Positions 13,240 to 24,808 of a DNA stretch of 64,000 nt are shown here, one piece after another. This stretch comes from Bettongia penicillata ogilbyi (Eukaryota; Chordata; Mammalia; Diprotodontia; Potoroidae), in contig JAJHZJ010000419.1 of NCBI GenBank assembly GCA_023548195.1, positions 2,230,773 to 2,294,772 of the forward strand, written 5' to 3'. The notes beneath the pieces are model-generated. The model saw only the letters and a list, made by a program, of their open reading frames with translations. It had not been told where the DNA came from and made no database searches. Each line of letters starts with the position of its first letter. Positions within the stretch are counted from its first letter, which is position 1. The position numbers and the translations under genes are program-made.

Positions 13240-13350
13240 AGCATATTTGCATCGTGACACTTACATTTGTGGAGTGCCTTGCAATTTATAAATTATTTTC
13301 ATATATTTTATCCTTATCACATTTGATTTGTACAACCCTATGATACAGGG
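13240..13350 (-). mobile_element. MIR3-type SINE fragment
   Basis: 'acatttgtggagtgccttgc' followed by 'tttgtacaaccctatgat' fits the reverse strand of the MIR3-type elements seen more clearly at 42.8 and 53.0 kb. Confidence 0.5.
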
Positions 13351-14340
13351 TAAGAGCAATCTGAACTACAAATTGAAAGCAGAATCAAGGAAAGTAGGTC
13401 TTTGTTCTCTTCTTGGATGCACAAGAATCATTCTAGTTCCCAGTGTACTTGGAAGGGAGAATTAGATTTTTTTAAAAAAGGAAATAAATAGAATTGTCTC
13501 CAAGAAAAACTTCTTATAATAATCTCATTTTTAAGGTATCCTGGTTTCATCCATGCCCTCATATATTCACCAAAAAAAAAAAAATCTTTCTTTGGGGAGT
13601 GTTAAAATCTTAAAGAACAACATTCTATGGGTGATTTTGGAGTTAAGTAGCTGGCTGCTGTTAGCTGCCAAGTATATCCTCAGTTTATTCAAGATAAATC
13701 AAGTTCTCTCCACACTTGTGTTCACTGGGACTGAGAACTTGAATTTCATGAGACTGAGCAAATTCAGAGGTGAATTAAGAGGGAGGGGAAGAACAGCTTT
13801 GTGAATGAAGGAGAATGAGGAAGTAAGTGTCTAGTGATTAGAGATCCCTGGCAGTTTACATATGGGTGTGGAACAGGAGCAGTGGATCTGTGAATGGGAA
13901 AGGAGTAAGTTGAGATGATTTGTTAGAGGAAGACAGTCAAAGTTAGTTAATGCTAGAGCCTGCAGACTAGAGGTGTATGGAGATTTAGTGATTTTAAGAT
14001 TATGTGCAACAGCTCGGTGTGGAAATGGGGGCTATGTTGAGAAAGGTGCTTCAGATTCTAAATTCTTTGCCCAATTTCTGAGCTCCACCTAGTTGCCCCA
14101 CGGGGAAAAGTCAGAGTAGGGACTATGGGGGACTTAAACTTGATTTGTAAAATCAATTTCACTGTGCATGAAACTTCTCTGACAGGAAATATGATTTTAG
14201 TTCTCTGGTAAGAGGAGTAGAAGGTCCTTGAGGACAGTAAGTATTACATTAATGTTTTTGTACGCCCAGTGCCTAGTAAAATTCATTTTCTGCAGGAGGT
14301 ACTTAGAGTTTACCTGAAAGCTGTATGCTAGATTATAATT
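13351..14340. other. Intergenic, old repeat debris
   Basis: 13800-14000 is G/A-rich and resembles the ancient purine-rich repeat. 14215-14300 resembles an L2 tail ('ggtccttgaggacagtaagt'). No gene is supported. Confidence 0.35.
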
Positions 14341-14373
14341 ACCACCACCACCACCACCACCACTACCACCACC
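14341..14373. repeat. (CCA)n trinucleotide microsatellite
   Basis: About 11 CCA units with one CTA interruption. Confidence 0.95.
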
Positions 14374-14552
14374 CCTCCCAAATTACAGAAGATATGATCT
14401 CTATCTTCTAAGGAACTGACGATGTAGCCAACTGGAGCAAGGATGCTAATTGTTAAGAAAGATTAGGATAGGACATTTTCAACTGACAGATAAACAAATA
14501 TCCAGAAGTTTGTGAGAAGTGGGATAGGGACATTTAGTGTTGGGGGCTACAG

Positions 14553-14745
14553 TATCATAGGATTTAGAGCTGGAAGAGACCTTGGAGGCCATGGAGTTCA
14601 AAAACCGCATTTTGCAAGAGGTTAAGTGACTTGTCTAGGGTTATACACACAGAGTTAATAGATATTTGAGGCAGGATTAGAACCCAAGCTTTCCTCATTC
14701 TAAATTCATTGCCCTATCTACTATGCTATGCCTCCTCTTAACTTT
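14553..14745 (-). mobile_element. MIR-type SINE
   Basis: 'tttagagctggaagagacct', 'gttaagtgacttgtctaggg' and 'ccctatctactatgctatgc' are the reverse-complement MIR blocks in order. Confidence 0.8.
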
Positions 14746-14934
14746 TTGTAGAAATGCTTAGCTCTTTTACATTTCTCTTAAATTCTGGCAGTTCTAACCT
14801 AGTTTATCTTCATTTGTTTATGAAGCTTTTATACATGGTCATGTTTTGTGAAGGTGCCATGTACAGCTAAGAAAAAAGGTGAACTTCTATTTGTCTCCGA
14901 AGGTTTATCATGTCTAACTTTTTAAAAAACTCCT

Positions 14935-15185
14935 TAACTTTTTAAAATTTATTTTATGGTTAGATTTATCAAATTCTGAGAAGGGAAAGTTTAAGTCCTT
15001 CACTAGTGCAGATTTACTGTCTATTTCCTCCTATAACTCATTTAAATTTTCCATTAAGAATTTGCATGCTATGCCATTTGATCCATAGATGTTTAGTACT
15101 GGTATTACATCATTGTCTATGGTTCCTCTTTAGCAAAATGTAGATTCCCTGCCTGTTTATTTTAATTAGGTCAATTTTTGTTTTT
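14935..15185 (-). mobile_element. LINE-1 ORF2-derived fragment
   Basis: 'tagatgtttagtactggtat' with 'cattgtctatggttcctctt' and 'tttaattaggtcaatttttg' resembles the reverse complement of an L1 ORF2 segment found in many mammals. It abuts a hAT-like unit on the right. Confidence 0.55.
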
Positions 15186-15310
15186 GTTTTTGTCCTTAAT
15201 AAAAGGACTGTAAAACTTGGACTTAGTCAAAAGACTGAACCCAAAGACCTAGAAGGACACATGTGGCCTCAAGATCACAGGTTCTCCACACCTTCTCTAG
15301 TACCTAAAGT
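15186..15310. mobile_element. Half of a palindromic hAT MITE
   Basis: 'cttaataaaaggactgtaaa', 'cttggacttagtcaaaagac' and 'gacctagaaggacacatgtg' match the right half of the element at 21219-21412. The left half is missing or too decayed to see. Confidence 0.65.
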
Positions 15311-16455
15311 CAGCGTCAGTACCAACTCTTTCCCTACATGCAACATATATCATCTTTATCACATATGTTAAAAGAGAAAAGCAGTATCTCATGTTCCAAG
15401 ACTGAGGTTGTTGTATTCAACCCATTCTTTCTTATCTAAATGTCTTCCATGCTCCCTCACTCTGAGTGAGACCTTGAGCAGTTGCTCCTAGCTCTCTTAT
15501 CTTAAGTGCTCTGGGTGTTAGATCATCAAAGGAAGCCAAAACTCTAAACCATATATGGCCTTCATACGTCCATTCTGTAGGGTGAAATATGAGACTCAGA
15601 ATAGTATTGGTGGTTCAGAGTTGGGGAGGAAATGAGTTCATGGATTCATAACCATTGAAGGTCATTTTAGTGGGTCTTGGTCAAAAGTAATAATAGGATA
15701 TCTTGGTTCCTCACATCATCATCCCTAATACCTCTCTCAAATGTAATATCACTAAATGACTAAAATTATCACTAGTCAGTTAGGTATAATTTGATTTCAA
15801 GTGAAGGGAGGTTTCCCCATCTATCAAAACAGCATATTGCTCCAAATACAGACCACATTTTCTTTATATATCTGATTTGTATTTAATCTAAATGTAACCT
15901 ATAACTAAGATCTTAGTTTTATTCTTTTTTTAATCACATACATGCACCACTAGACTTATTTTTAGAAGTGTAGGACAAAAGCTTTTTTCAAGGCTTTTTA
16001 ACTGTAGACTATTTAAATTGATAGAATATAGGCAGTCACTTGAGGTTAGTTGATCAAGCAATTCTATCAGAATAATTGACAAAAGTCTATATTTACCATG
16101 CATCTCTGATCTCATCAATATAGGCATTCCCTCTATCAGCTTATATTTTGTCCTAGACATATCTTTTCATCCTGTGTAAATCTGGTCCACGATCTTGCAT
16201 ATATCTTCTGTAGAGTATACTGGAGACCATGTTCTAGGTATTTTTTTTAAACATTCTGTGGGTATACCACTAAGTCTGTGTCTTTGCCACTCCATAATCT
16301 TGCTCCATGGTCAGTCTGAATTCTTCTCTACTCATGCATTTCTTGGATGATCTTTATATTAAATCATTGATGACATTATGCTGCAATTTACTTAAATCTT
16401 GATTGCCCATTGAACTATGTGCAATTTCATTTCTTCAAAGTTTACAATGTTCTTT
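15311..16455. other. Intergenic, nothing firmly recognised
   Basis: About 1.1 kb. 15900-16450 is T-rich and may be LINE-derived on the - strand, but I could not assign it. No exon or gene is supported. Confidence 0.35.
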
Positions 16456-16459
16456 ATAA

Positions 16460-17000
16460 GTTTTATTGAATCAGTGAATGAGAAAGCATTTTTTAAGTAC
16501 CAAGCATTGTAGGAAAGGCTGTGGTATAACTAGAAAAGCAATGCAGTTTCAGCTCTCAGGGAGCACACTTTAAAGGGGTGAGAGAACATGTGTAAGAGAA
16601 TTCAGCTAAGAGGAGGATAAAAAGGCTGAGCTGTCTGAAGGTTAGAGGGATAAGGCAGATAGAAAAGCCAAGTAGCCCTTAGGGTACACTGGAAGTAACT
16701 GAGGATCTGGAGAAGCAAGTCAGATAATAAGGTCCAAAGGATTTTAGGCATTCAACTGATTTATTAATGGCAGTAGGGGGTGGAATTTATTAAGTGCTTC
16801 CTAAGTGTTAAGCATTGTGCTAAAAGCTGGAGTCACAAGAAAAGAGAAACTGTCTTGTTCTTATGCTCTAAATGGGGGTGGGGGGGGAACAACACATATA
16901 AGAGAGTATAGTGAAGAAAGGCAGGGTTCAGGGAGGATAAGTATTATTAGAGCAGATGGTAAAGCCTGGAGGTCTTCTTTGGAGGGGAAAAATTATAGTT
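16460..17000 (+). repeat. Two copies of an ancient dispersed repeat
   Basis: 16460-16640 and 16745-17000 each start with an 'aagca-tt-ttaagt-c' type block ('tttattaagtgcttcctaag' in the second) and continue with 'gcattgtgctaaaagctgga' and a G/A-rich body. They are two diverged insertions in the same direction. Confidence 0.5.
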
Positions 17001-17589
17001 GATAATTTCCTGTTCATCCGAATGTATTCTCCAGGGGAGAGGGTGACTTAGAGGGTCCCTGCCCACCAGGATTGGGAAGACAGCCTTAAGCTGTCCCTGA
17101 CCTAGAATGGACAAAGGGCAAGAACGGAGGAAGCCCCCTCCTTATGGTAGAGCAGCTTTTATCCGGCTCCCTGATGGGATGCTTTTTTTAAGAAAAATAA
17201 GTTTTAGAAGCTATGCTTATAGAACATCCAATTTTACAAATAATTTTCTTCATACTTTTCTTTCTAAAGCAGGGATATATATACTGATAAATGTTTAATG
17301 ACTTCTCAACAAAAATAAATATATAACATATATTTATGTTCAGTCTGCAATAACATTTTCTCCATTACTTTGTTAGGTCTAGACAGTCAACAAAACTGTA
17401 AATCCAGCCCTGGTTGTAGAATTTGTTGATTTCTAAGGTGAAAATGTTCATACTGAAATTTTAATAATTGACTCTCATCAGCTAGTACAAATTAGTTCCA
17501 CCACACTCCTGGTTAAAAGCCAATATAAACTTAACAATTCAGTTTTGCCTGGAAAAGTGGCCATGTTACACCATTAGCACATCTTTATT
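17001..17589. other. Intergenic, nothing recognised
   Basis: No repeat block or gene-like feature was identified. Confidence 0.35.
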
Positions 17590-18280
17590 GCTTTTATATC
17601 AACTCAAAGAATCTCAGTTTTGAAGAAGACCTCAGAAGATGGCCAGTTCAACCTATGTCTGAACAAAAATCCACCACAGAGTGTACCCAATAAGAGGTCA
17701 AGCAATTGTTGCTCAAAGTTTTCTAGTTAAAGGAATATACTACTTTTGTGGCAGCCCATTCTAGTTTTGGATGATTCTAATTTTTAAGCAAATTCTTCCT
17801 TAATTCATTCCTAGATCCGTGGTTGTTCAGTTATGCCCAACTCTTTGTGAATCTGTTTAGGTTTGTTTGGTGTTTTCATTTTTTTGCAAAGTGATTTGCC
17901 ATTTCCTTCTCTAATTTATTTTACAGATGAGGAAACTGAGACAAAGAAGGTTAAGTGACTTGCCTAAGGTCACACAGTAAGTGCTTGAGGACAGATTTTA
18001 ACTTAGGAAGATGAGTCTTCCTGCTTCAGGCCTGGCACTGTATCCACTGCCCTACCTACCTGCCCTGCAACTGATTCTAGTTTTGGATAATTCTAATTTT
18101 TAGTAAGGTTTTCCTTATTTTTTCCTTGATCTGCTTCTCTGCAATTTTTACAAATTTATCCTAGTTCTTCCCTTCCACCCCAACAAACAAAACAAGTCTC
18201 AACCCTCTGCCATGAGACAGTTTTTAAAGACAACATGTCTCATGTCGCATCTTTATCCTAACAGTTATTCACTCCAGTTT
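17590..18280 (-). mobile_element. L3/CR1 LINE 3' copy, split by a SINE
   Basis: Read on +, 17600-17810 has 'ggccagttcaacctatgtct', 'ggcagcccattctagttttg' and 'attcttccttaattcattcc'. After the SINE, 18070-18280 resumes with 'tgattctagttttggataat', 'cttctctgcaatttttacaa' and 'cctagttcttcccttccacc'. This is the CR1/L3 3' region in reverse. About 60 bp is present on both sides of the SINE. Confidence 0.65.
17812..18066 (-). mobile_element. Marsupial WSINE-type SINE inside L3/CR1
   Basis: It has the full reverse order of the family: 'gttcagttatgcccaactct', 'tttgccatttccttctctaa', 'cagatgaggaaactgagaca', 'ggttaagtgacttgcctaag', 'tgtatccactgccctaccta'. Confidence 0.85.
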
Positions 18281-18774
18281 TCAGGCTCTACTTCAGAAGA
18301 CAATAGCAAACACGATCAACAGGACTTGGGGAGATGTTGAAACAATGATTGGATTAGAGGGCAGGGGAATGAAAGGGGAGGGTGGAGATTGTGCTGCTAG
18401 AAGGGGAGATTTTATAAAAATATGTGGAAAAGCAGAGAATACAGGACTGTGGGGATGCTGAACAGAGGCAGGCAAGGGCCTGGAGGGTGTTTTCTAATCA
18501 GAACAGGAAGGGTTATTAAGGAGAGCAATAAGTAAAAGGGGCAAAATGTAAGAAGGAATGAAGTGATTTATTTAAAAGACAAAGGACAAGGGCAGTGGTT
18601 TATGTGGTCATGGTTTGACTGAGGCTTCTTTGCCTACTCTATTTCCCTTCTATGAGTATGTAATATTTCCTTTTGTGCACACAGATATAGTTATACATTG
18701 TTTACTTAATTTTATCTCAGAAAATGAACTCTGTAAAAATGCTTGCAAAATTATAAGGGGAACAGTCTATTTTG
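18281..18774. other. Intergenic, purine-rich debris
   Basis: 18300-18600 is G/A-rich on the + strand and resembles the ancient repeat body. The rest is unrecognised. Confidence 0.35.
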
Positions 18775-18930
18775 GAGCAATAGGATCTGAGTTAGAATTC
18801 TGGTTCTGCCACTACCTGGGTGGCCTCAGGCAAACCACTTCACTTCTCTCAGACTCAGTTTTCTCATATGTAAAATGAAAGGGTTAGATTAGATGGACTG
18901 CCATGTTTAAATCTATGAAATATGATGGAT
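18775..18930 (+). mobile_element. MIR-type SINE
   Basis: 'agttagaattctggttctgc' followed by 'cactacctgggtggcctcag' and 'ctcatatgtaaaatgaaagg'. Confidence 0.8.
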
Positions 18931-19109
18931 GACTTCCTCTGCAGTAATGACTTGTGCTCTCTTCTTCTTTACTAGGCAATTACTCTATCACTATTTCAAC
19001 CCCTTCCGTGAGGGATTAATGATTTTAAAACATGCTATAGTGTTGATCATAGTGCTTGGCTATAGGAATAATTGGAATTATTTAAACCAAGTATCGGATC
19101 AGAGTTAAG

Positions 19110-19361
19110 AGGTCTGGTCAAAAGAGCCGTGAGTCATGAGACCTGGGTTCAAGTCAGGTTCAAGTCAAGCCGTGTCACTTACTAGCCATGTGACCCTGAG
19201 CAAACTGCTTAACCTCTGAAAGCCACCAGCCTTCTCATTTGTAAAATGAGATGTTTGGATCAAGTGATCTCTTGGTTCCCTTCTAGCTTTGACATTCTTA
19301 TATGAGTAAAGCTCCTTAAAAAAAAAAAAATAGATTGGAATGCAAAAAAAAAAAAAAAAAA
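19110..19361 (+). mobile_element. MIR-type SINE with downstream poly-A runs
   Basis: 'gagacctgggttcaagtcag', 'cttactagccatgtgaccct', 'ctcatttgtaaaatgagatg' and 'cccttctagctttgacattc' are in order. Two A-runs follow (19319-19330 and 19344-19361). Confidence 0.8.
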
Positions 19362-20269
19362 CCCAAAAAACTACTCTATATTTTAAACAGTGATTTTGTA
19401 TAATTCTTTTAAAAGAAGATGGTTATTTTTTTTTCTTTTTAAAGAGAGTCAATTTTAAGGCCGTAGCCTGAATTGGAGGCTGTCTATATTTTGGCCAATA
19501 TAGAGACAAAGACTTTAATCGTACAATTCAACTTAGGGTGATTAAACAAACTAATTGAATTTCTACATTAGAGATGCAAAGTCAAAAATGAAAAAAAGCT
19601 GCTGCCTTTGAAGAGTTTATATTCTACTTTAGGGAAAAATGTGCATAGAAAATTAAATTCAATTTATGAATTAACACAAAATATTTCAATGCTCTGTCTT
19701 AGCTCCATGTTTCAAAATCTCATTCTCAATAAGCCAGATAATTTGTTCCTGTTAGTTTACTTTTAAATCCTGTTTTTCTTCTCCTCATTCTTTTAAGTAA
19801 CCCTTCTGTCTTTCTGTTTCTTCCTTTCCCCCTTGTCAGTTAGAGATAAAAGAAATTTTTGTGTCAAAGCCCCTTTAAACCAGAGGTGTGCTGGAGCCAG
19901 ATTGAGCCAGCTGGTGAGAGTTAATTGTTAAACTTTCATATGAACATTTTCACCTTGGAAGTCAGCAAATTTTACAATCAGGGCTGAATTTATGGTTTTG
20001 TTGATTGTCTAGAATCTAGACCTATGGAAGTGACAGAGAAAATGTTAAAAATGCAGACTGAACTTAAAAGTGTGTCATGCAAACATTTGTTTTTGGAAAG
20101 CCAGTTGTTAAACACGTGACATCCATAGATAAACCCTCCTCAATAAAGGTTTGTTGGATGCTTTTCTGGAAAAATTTTAAAATGCAAATACCTGGGAAAG
20201 GTAACACATTGGCATGGGGGAGGAGTTTCAGTCAGGATGTAAATGATATCAAATCCTTTCGCTGGGAAA
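19362..20269. other. Intergenic, nothing recognised
   Basis: About 0.9 kb with no repeat family or gene feature that I can support. Confidence 0.35.
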
Positions 20270-20345
20270 TGGGAAAGGAGGGAGGGAGGGAGAGGGTGGG
20301 GGAGAGAGAGGGAGGGAGAGGGGGGGAGAGAGAGAGAGAGAAGAA
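20270..20345. repeat. GGGA/GAGA purine tract
   Basis: 76 bp of nearly pure purine on the + strand, with repeated GGGA and GAGA units. It could adopt triplex or quadruplex structure. Confidence 0.9.
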
Positions 20346-21218
20346 TAAAAGGCAGGAAAGTTCTGGGCAGACCTATGGGGTAGGCAAAGTATTGCTTGCC
20401 ACAGAAAGTTCACAGGAGAGGAAGGAAAAAAAGTGAAAGGAAAACACAGGGAAACTGAAGTTAAATTTATACTCATTCAGAATTTTGCAGATATTTATTT
20501 TCACTGCGCACTTGCAAATCCAAGCTATGAATATGACCTCATTGTGGTCATGTTCCACTGTATGCCTTAGCATGAATTTTCATCTACTTTCTGATACCTG
20601 CTATAGTATTTTTAAGATTGAGGGTGCAGGAGCCTTTAATTTTATAATCAGAAAGGGTTTAAAAAGCAAAGGTTTGGTTGGGGGGTGGGGCAGTGTTAAC
20701 CACTGAATGTAGAAACTGATGCTTCAGTCAAACAGAATAAGTTAAATAATCAACTGATAGGAAAGGAAAAAAAAAACTAATTATGTATTTTCTCATTGGA
20801 TTGGACAATGGATCCAAACTGGGTTGACTCCTGGTTTTGTCATATAACTTACTGAAAGGTGTTTCCTCTTTAAGTCTCAGTTTCATTAGTCATAAAATGA
20901 GAACTTCCAACCAGGTGATGTGGAACATTCCTTCCAGCTTTAAGGGTTGATAATTAAGAGACCAGAGATATAGGGGCATGGAACAAGATCACTATCATCC
21001 AGAAGATAAACTGCATAGACTTCACAGCTAGGTTTAGGACATGTCCTCTTTGCCCTTGCTGCACCCATAACTCTACAGACCTTCTCTATGATGCAGAACA
21101 CAGAAGTTTCTTTTTCCTTGAAGCTCACTCACCCCTGGATTTCTCGCACTGGAAGGTCCCTCCTCCCCTCATGTAACCCCCTTCCCTGCCCATAACCACT
21201 TCCTTTGCTGGACTAGTT
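20346..21218 (+). other. Intergenic; MIR fragment inside
   Basis: 20800-20945 is a diverged + strand MIR: 'gactcctggttttgtcatat', 'tctcagtttcattagtcata', 'attccttccagctttaa'. The rest is unrecognised. Confidence 0.5.
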
Positions 21219-21412
21219 CAGGGAAGGGAAATTTTCAGCCTCAAGGCCACATGTGACCCTCTAGGTCCTCAAGTGCAGGCCTCTGACTGAATCCAAACCT
21301 CACAGAATAAACCCCTTAATAAAAGGATTTGTTCTGTAAAAGCTGGACTCAGTCAAAAGGACGCACCCAAAGACCTAGAAGGCCACATGCGGCCTTGAGC
21401 CTCCACTTTAAG
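21219..21412. mobile_element. Palindromic hAT-type MITE (Charlie-like)
   Basis: It is nearly a perfect long palindrome. The left arm has 'cctcaaggccacatgtgacc' and 'actgaatccaaacctcacag'; the right arm has 'gctggactcagtcaaaagga' and 'ggccacatgcggccttgag'. The centre lies at about 21327 between 'ccccttaat' and 'aaaagg'. I associate this type with the OposCharlie group of hAT transposons. It has no coding capacity. A half copy lies at 15186-15310. Confidence 0.75.
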
Positions 21413-21519
21413 AAGACTATCCAGGCTAACCATGACTTTATTTCCATTCAGGCAATCCACCTGACTCTCTAGACTTTACCTACCATTCCCTCAAACTCCT
21501 CCTTTTCAGTTTCTTTTTA

Positions 21520-21645
21520 TGTATTGTCTTTCCTCATTACAGTGTAAGCTCATTGCCACCAGAGACTGTCCTTCTTTCTGTTTATATGTGTACTCCCAGC
21601 TTTAGCAGATTAATAAGGTGTTTAATACATATATTGACTTGAAAA
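21520..21645 (+). mobile_element. L2-type LINE 3' end
   Basis: 'tacagtgtaagctcattgcc' and 'gtgtactcccagctttagca' before 'aaggtgtttaatacat'. Confidence 0.55.
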
Positions 21646-22004
21646 AAATATATATACCTTATGTCAAGGTTATTGAAACATAGGTAACTCCGCTCCATCT
21701 AATTCATCCACTTTGTTTGTTTGGTTTGGTCTATGATGAATACCTTTCAAAAAGGAATTTTATTCCTAGGAAAAGTAGCACTGCTTTTATGAATCTGGAT
21801 TCTCTCACCCTTTTACCCACTGTAATTAGTACCTGTCAGGACTGAGAAGTAGTTAAGAAAGGAAATCTGCACATTCAAGGTAGAAGGAGGAAGAAGTCTG
21901 CTGGATAGACTGGTATTGGTAAATTTTCTCAATGCAGAATACTTAGTCAGTTTAAGGTATTTGTTTTTTCTTTCTTTAACCTTAATAGTCAATACAATAT
22001 TTAT

Positions 22005-22135
22005 TAGAAGCAAGATCCTGCATTACAAATTTCCTTGTTTTCTGTGAGACCACAGTCTCATTTTTGTTCTCTATCTTCAGTGTCTAACACAGTGCCTATA
22101 GTAGAAACTGAATAAATGTTTTTTTAATTAAACTG
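22005..22135 (+). mobile_element. L2-type LINE 3' end
   Basis: 'ctcagtgtctaacac'-like sequence at 22070-22100 followed by 'agtgcctatagtagaaactg' and 'aataaatgttttttta'. Confidence 0.55.
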
Positions 22136-22848
22136 ACACTTTATCAATGATCACTATCTGTATATGCAAGTATATGAAAAAAAGTGAATGAAGAACAAAT
22201 ATTGTTTCTCTGTTGCTAACTAAAAGTTATCTTTCAGTTTACAGAAGTTGGTGATATTTGTAGCACTGTCCAAATGTCTTCAGTCCATAGTTGGGAAGTG
22301 GTTTGCTACATAGGCTACTATATTTGTATCTTACAGTGGGTGGCACAAGTCACCCTGCATTCAGTTGAAGGGAAATATTTGGACAGAAGAGAAGTTGCCT
22401 GGAGTAAGCTCCTACTACCTGGTAACTTCCTATTTTAGCATATCATTGTTTCTAAGTAAGTCATAACTCAATTGTTCCTAAGCTATTGCAGAACTGCTGG
22501 TATTACCTACACCCATTAAAATTTAGAGCCCTAGGGCAAACCTGTGGTTGCTCCCACCATAGTTACAGCACTAATATTTGTACTCTCGATTATGTGGCTC
22601 ATACTTAAGTCACTGTTCAAAAAGAGCTGCCTCATCCCTGGTTGGAGCTGACTGTCCTCTAGAGGAATCCTTCAATGTCCTCTTGGGACAGCTGCTGTTG
22701 GCATTTCACAGCATTTGGCCACTAGTATACAGGATCACATGATGTGGTCTGCGCATTTTTTTAGTATTTTGTCTGATCACACAGTTTTTAGGCAGTCCAT
22801 GTCAATTTACCATTTAGCAACTGTTTGCGAGGCTGAATGGCATTCTCA

Positions 22849-22850
<2 letters not shown>
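22136..22850. other. Intergenic, nothing recognised
   Basis: About 0.7 kb with no identified repeat or gene. It ends at a CA microsatellite. Confidence 0.35.

Positions 22851-22875
<25 letters not shown>
22851..22875. repeat. (AC)12 microsatellite
   Basis: Twelve uninterrupted AC units. Confidence 0.95.
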
Positions 22876-22880
<5 letters not shown>

Positions 22881-23254
22881 TCTACGCAGTAGACTTGTGT
22901 TGTTGTATTGTGTTGACTACATATTCTAAGACTTTTACATGACTAAGCATATGTTGGAGGTGATGCTGATGAGGCTCTTTGGGACCATACAGCTTCAAAA
23001 CTGGAACCCATCCTATTAATTTAGAGATGAGAACTGCTAGCATCTAGTTTCTGATCCTTCTGTGGCATTCTTTATGCTAAACATCATGGTGAATGCCACT
23101 GCTCTGCAAAATGTTTAGTCTCAAAATTGATGCTGCATTTATTGTATCTTTAGTCTTTCAAAGGACATTCTACTTTCTTCATTAATTACTATTTTTCTTT
23201 TTTTAATGTAGGTGGGGGAATAATTAGTATATCATTGGCTAATTCAATGACATA

Positions 23255-23385
23255 CATCATAATGAATAAAGCATTTATTAAGCTTTTACTGTGTGCAAAG
23301 TACTGTGCAGCTCCTTAGGATACAGTAAAAACAAGACAGTTCCTGACTGATTCCAAGGAGCTCACATCCTTATAATCAGAGGAAT
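23255..23385 (+). repeat. Ancient dispersed repeat, 5' block
   Basis: 'taaagcatttattaagcttt', 'actgtgtgcaaagtactgtg' and 'ccaaggagctcacatcctta' follow in the family order. Confidence 0.6.
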
Positions 23386-23464
23386 ACTTTCATTTCTCTA
23401 TTGCTGACTCAGAAACTAAAGGTTTTGCTTAGAGTAATGAATAAATTCACTTCTAGATTCTTTG

Positions 23465-23905
23465 AATCGTCAGATTTAAAGCTAGAAGAGGTTTATAAAT
23501 CATCTGTTCCACTCCATCCTCATTTTATAGATGAGGAAGTTGAGCTCCAAAGATATGAAATTCAATTAAATAAACATTAAGCATCTACTAAGTGCTAGCA
23601 ACTGTGCAAAGCACTGGGAATATAAAGGAAGCAAAAGATAGTCCCTGCCTCATGGAGCTTACAATCTAATGGGAAAGATAACAGGCAAACAAATATAAAC
23701 AATGTAAACCATGTGCAGGATAAATGGAAATAACTAACAGAGGGAAGGCACTAGAACTAAGAGGGGTTTGGGAAGACGGTGTAGGAGATGGGATTTTAGT
23801 TGGGACTTAAAGGCTAGGGTGATACAAGTAATGTGTCACAACAGGATTTGAACCCAGGCCTTCTATATTTCTGTATTTGGAAAGTCAGTCACTCTACTCC
23901 TTGAA
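23465..23905 (-). mobile_element. MIR-type SINE split by an ancient repeat
   Basis: The outer element is a reverse MIR: 'gatttaaagctagaagaggt' and 'tagatgaggaagttgagctc' on the left, 'caacaggatttgaacccagg' on the right. Between about 23555 and 23828 lies a + oriented ancient-repeat insertion with 'aaacattaagcatctactaa', 'tagtccctgcctcatggagc', 'aacagagggaaggcactaga' and 'gggattttagttgggactta'. This is the clearest copy of that element in the window. Confidence 0.75.
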
Positions 23906-24034
23906 GGATTCTTATAAGAATAGGATGACACCATGGTCCATAGATCACACAAACAGACTCTATCTTCAATGTCTACACAAATTCAGCAACTCAGCAATTT
24001 ACTAAGTGGCGTCTTGCTTTAAGTGGGGGGGGTG

Positions 24035-24240
24035 GTCATCATGAGGCATTTGAATCAGAAAACCTGTTCAGTTTCCAATTTTGCCACATGCTAGCTATAT
24101 GACTGTGCAAATCCTTTAATTTCTTGAGGCTTCATTTCCTTATAAATAAAATGGAATTATTTTCACCATATCTCTCATAATGTTATTGTGGGGAAAATGT
24201 TTTGTAAAATATAGAATGATATATAAATTCAAGCTACTTG
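24035..24240 (+). mobile_element. MIR-type SINE
   Basis: 'ccacatgctagctatatgac', 'tccttataaataaaatggaa' and 'cataatgttattgtggggaa' are in order. Confidence 0.75.
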
Positions 24241-24269
24241 GTTGACTTATAAACCTATTTGGTTTCTCC

Positions 24270-24430
24270 TAGTACGTACTTGTCACAGTAGTAGAGCCCT
24301 TCTGTCCACATTTATTCTGGCTTTTTATTCATAGTACCTAGTACAGGGCCTTGTAAATAATAATTAATAAATACTTAGTTCATTGAATGTAATTAAGGAA
24401 TGCTTATTGGATGAGTGAATGAAAATAGTG
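24270..24430 (+). mobile_element. L2-type LINE 3' end
   Basis: 'catagtacctagtacagggc' and 'taataaatacttagttcatt' are typical of L2 tails. Confidence 0.55.
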
Positions 24431-24489
24431 ACTATATATTTCCTGCACAGCTTCTAGAAATATCTTAATGACAGTATAGGATACAACTG

Positions 24490-24665
24490 TTTCTAGTTCA
24501 TATACTTAGAGTAGGAAAGAACCTCATTGGGTCATGTAATCCAATGATCTCATTTTATAGAAAAGGAAAACGAAACCCAGTCACTTCATTTAAGTGACTT
24601 GCCCAAGACAGACAGAATTTGAACCCAGGACCTTTCATTGTAGATGCAGCGTGCTTTCTAATGCA
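24490..24665 (-). mobile_element. MIR-type SINE
   Basis: 'cctcattgggtcatgtaatc', 'ctcattttatagaaaaggaa' and 'aatttgaacccaggaccttt' are the reverse MIR blocks. Confidence 0.75.
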
Positions 24666-24801
24666 TTAGCAATTAGCCTGACTATCTTTCAGATAAAACA
24701 AGCACTATTTTTCTTTGGTATTCATTTCTGTCCTTGTACTTGGCCTGGAAAAAAAAAATTGGGAGAGGAAGACAATTTGAATAAAACAATGTGGTTGAGA
24801 G

Positions 24802-24808
<7 letters not shown>

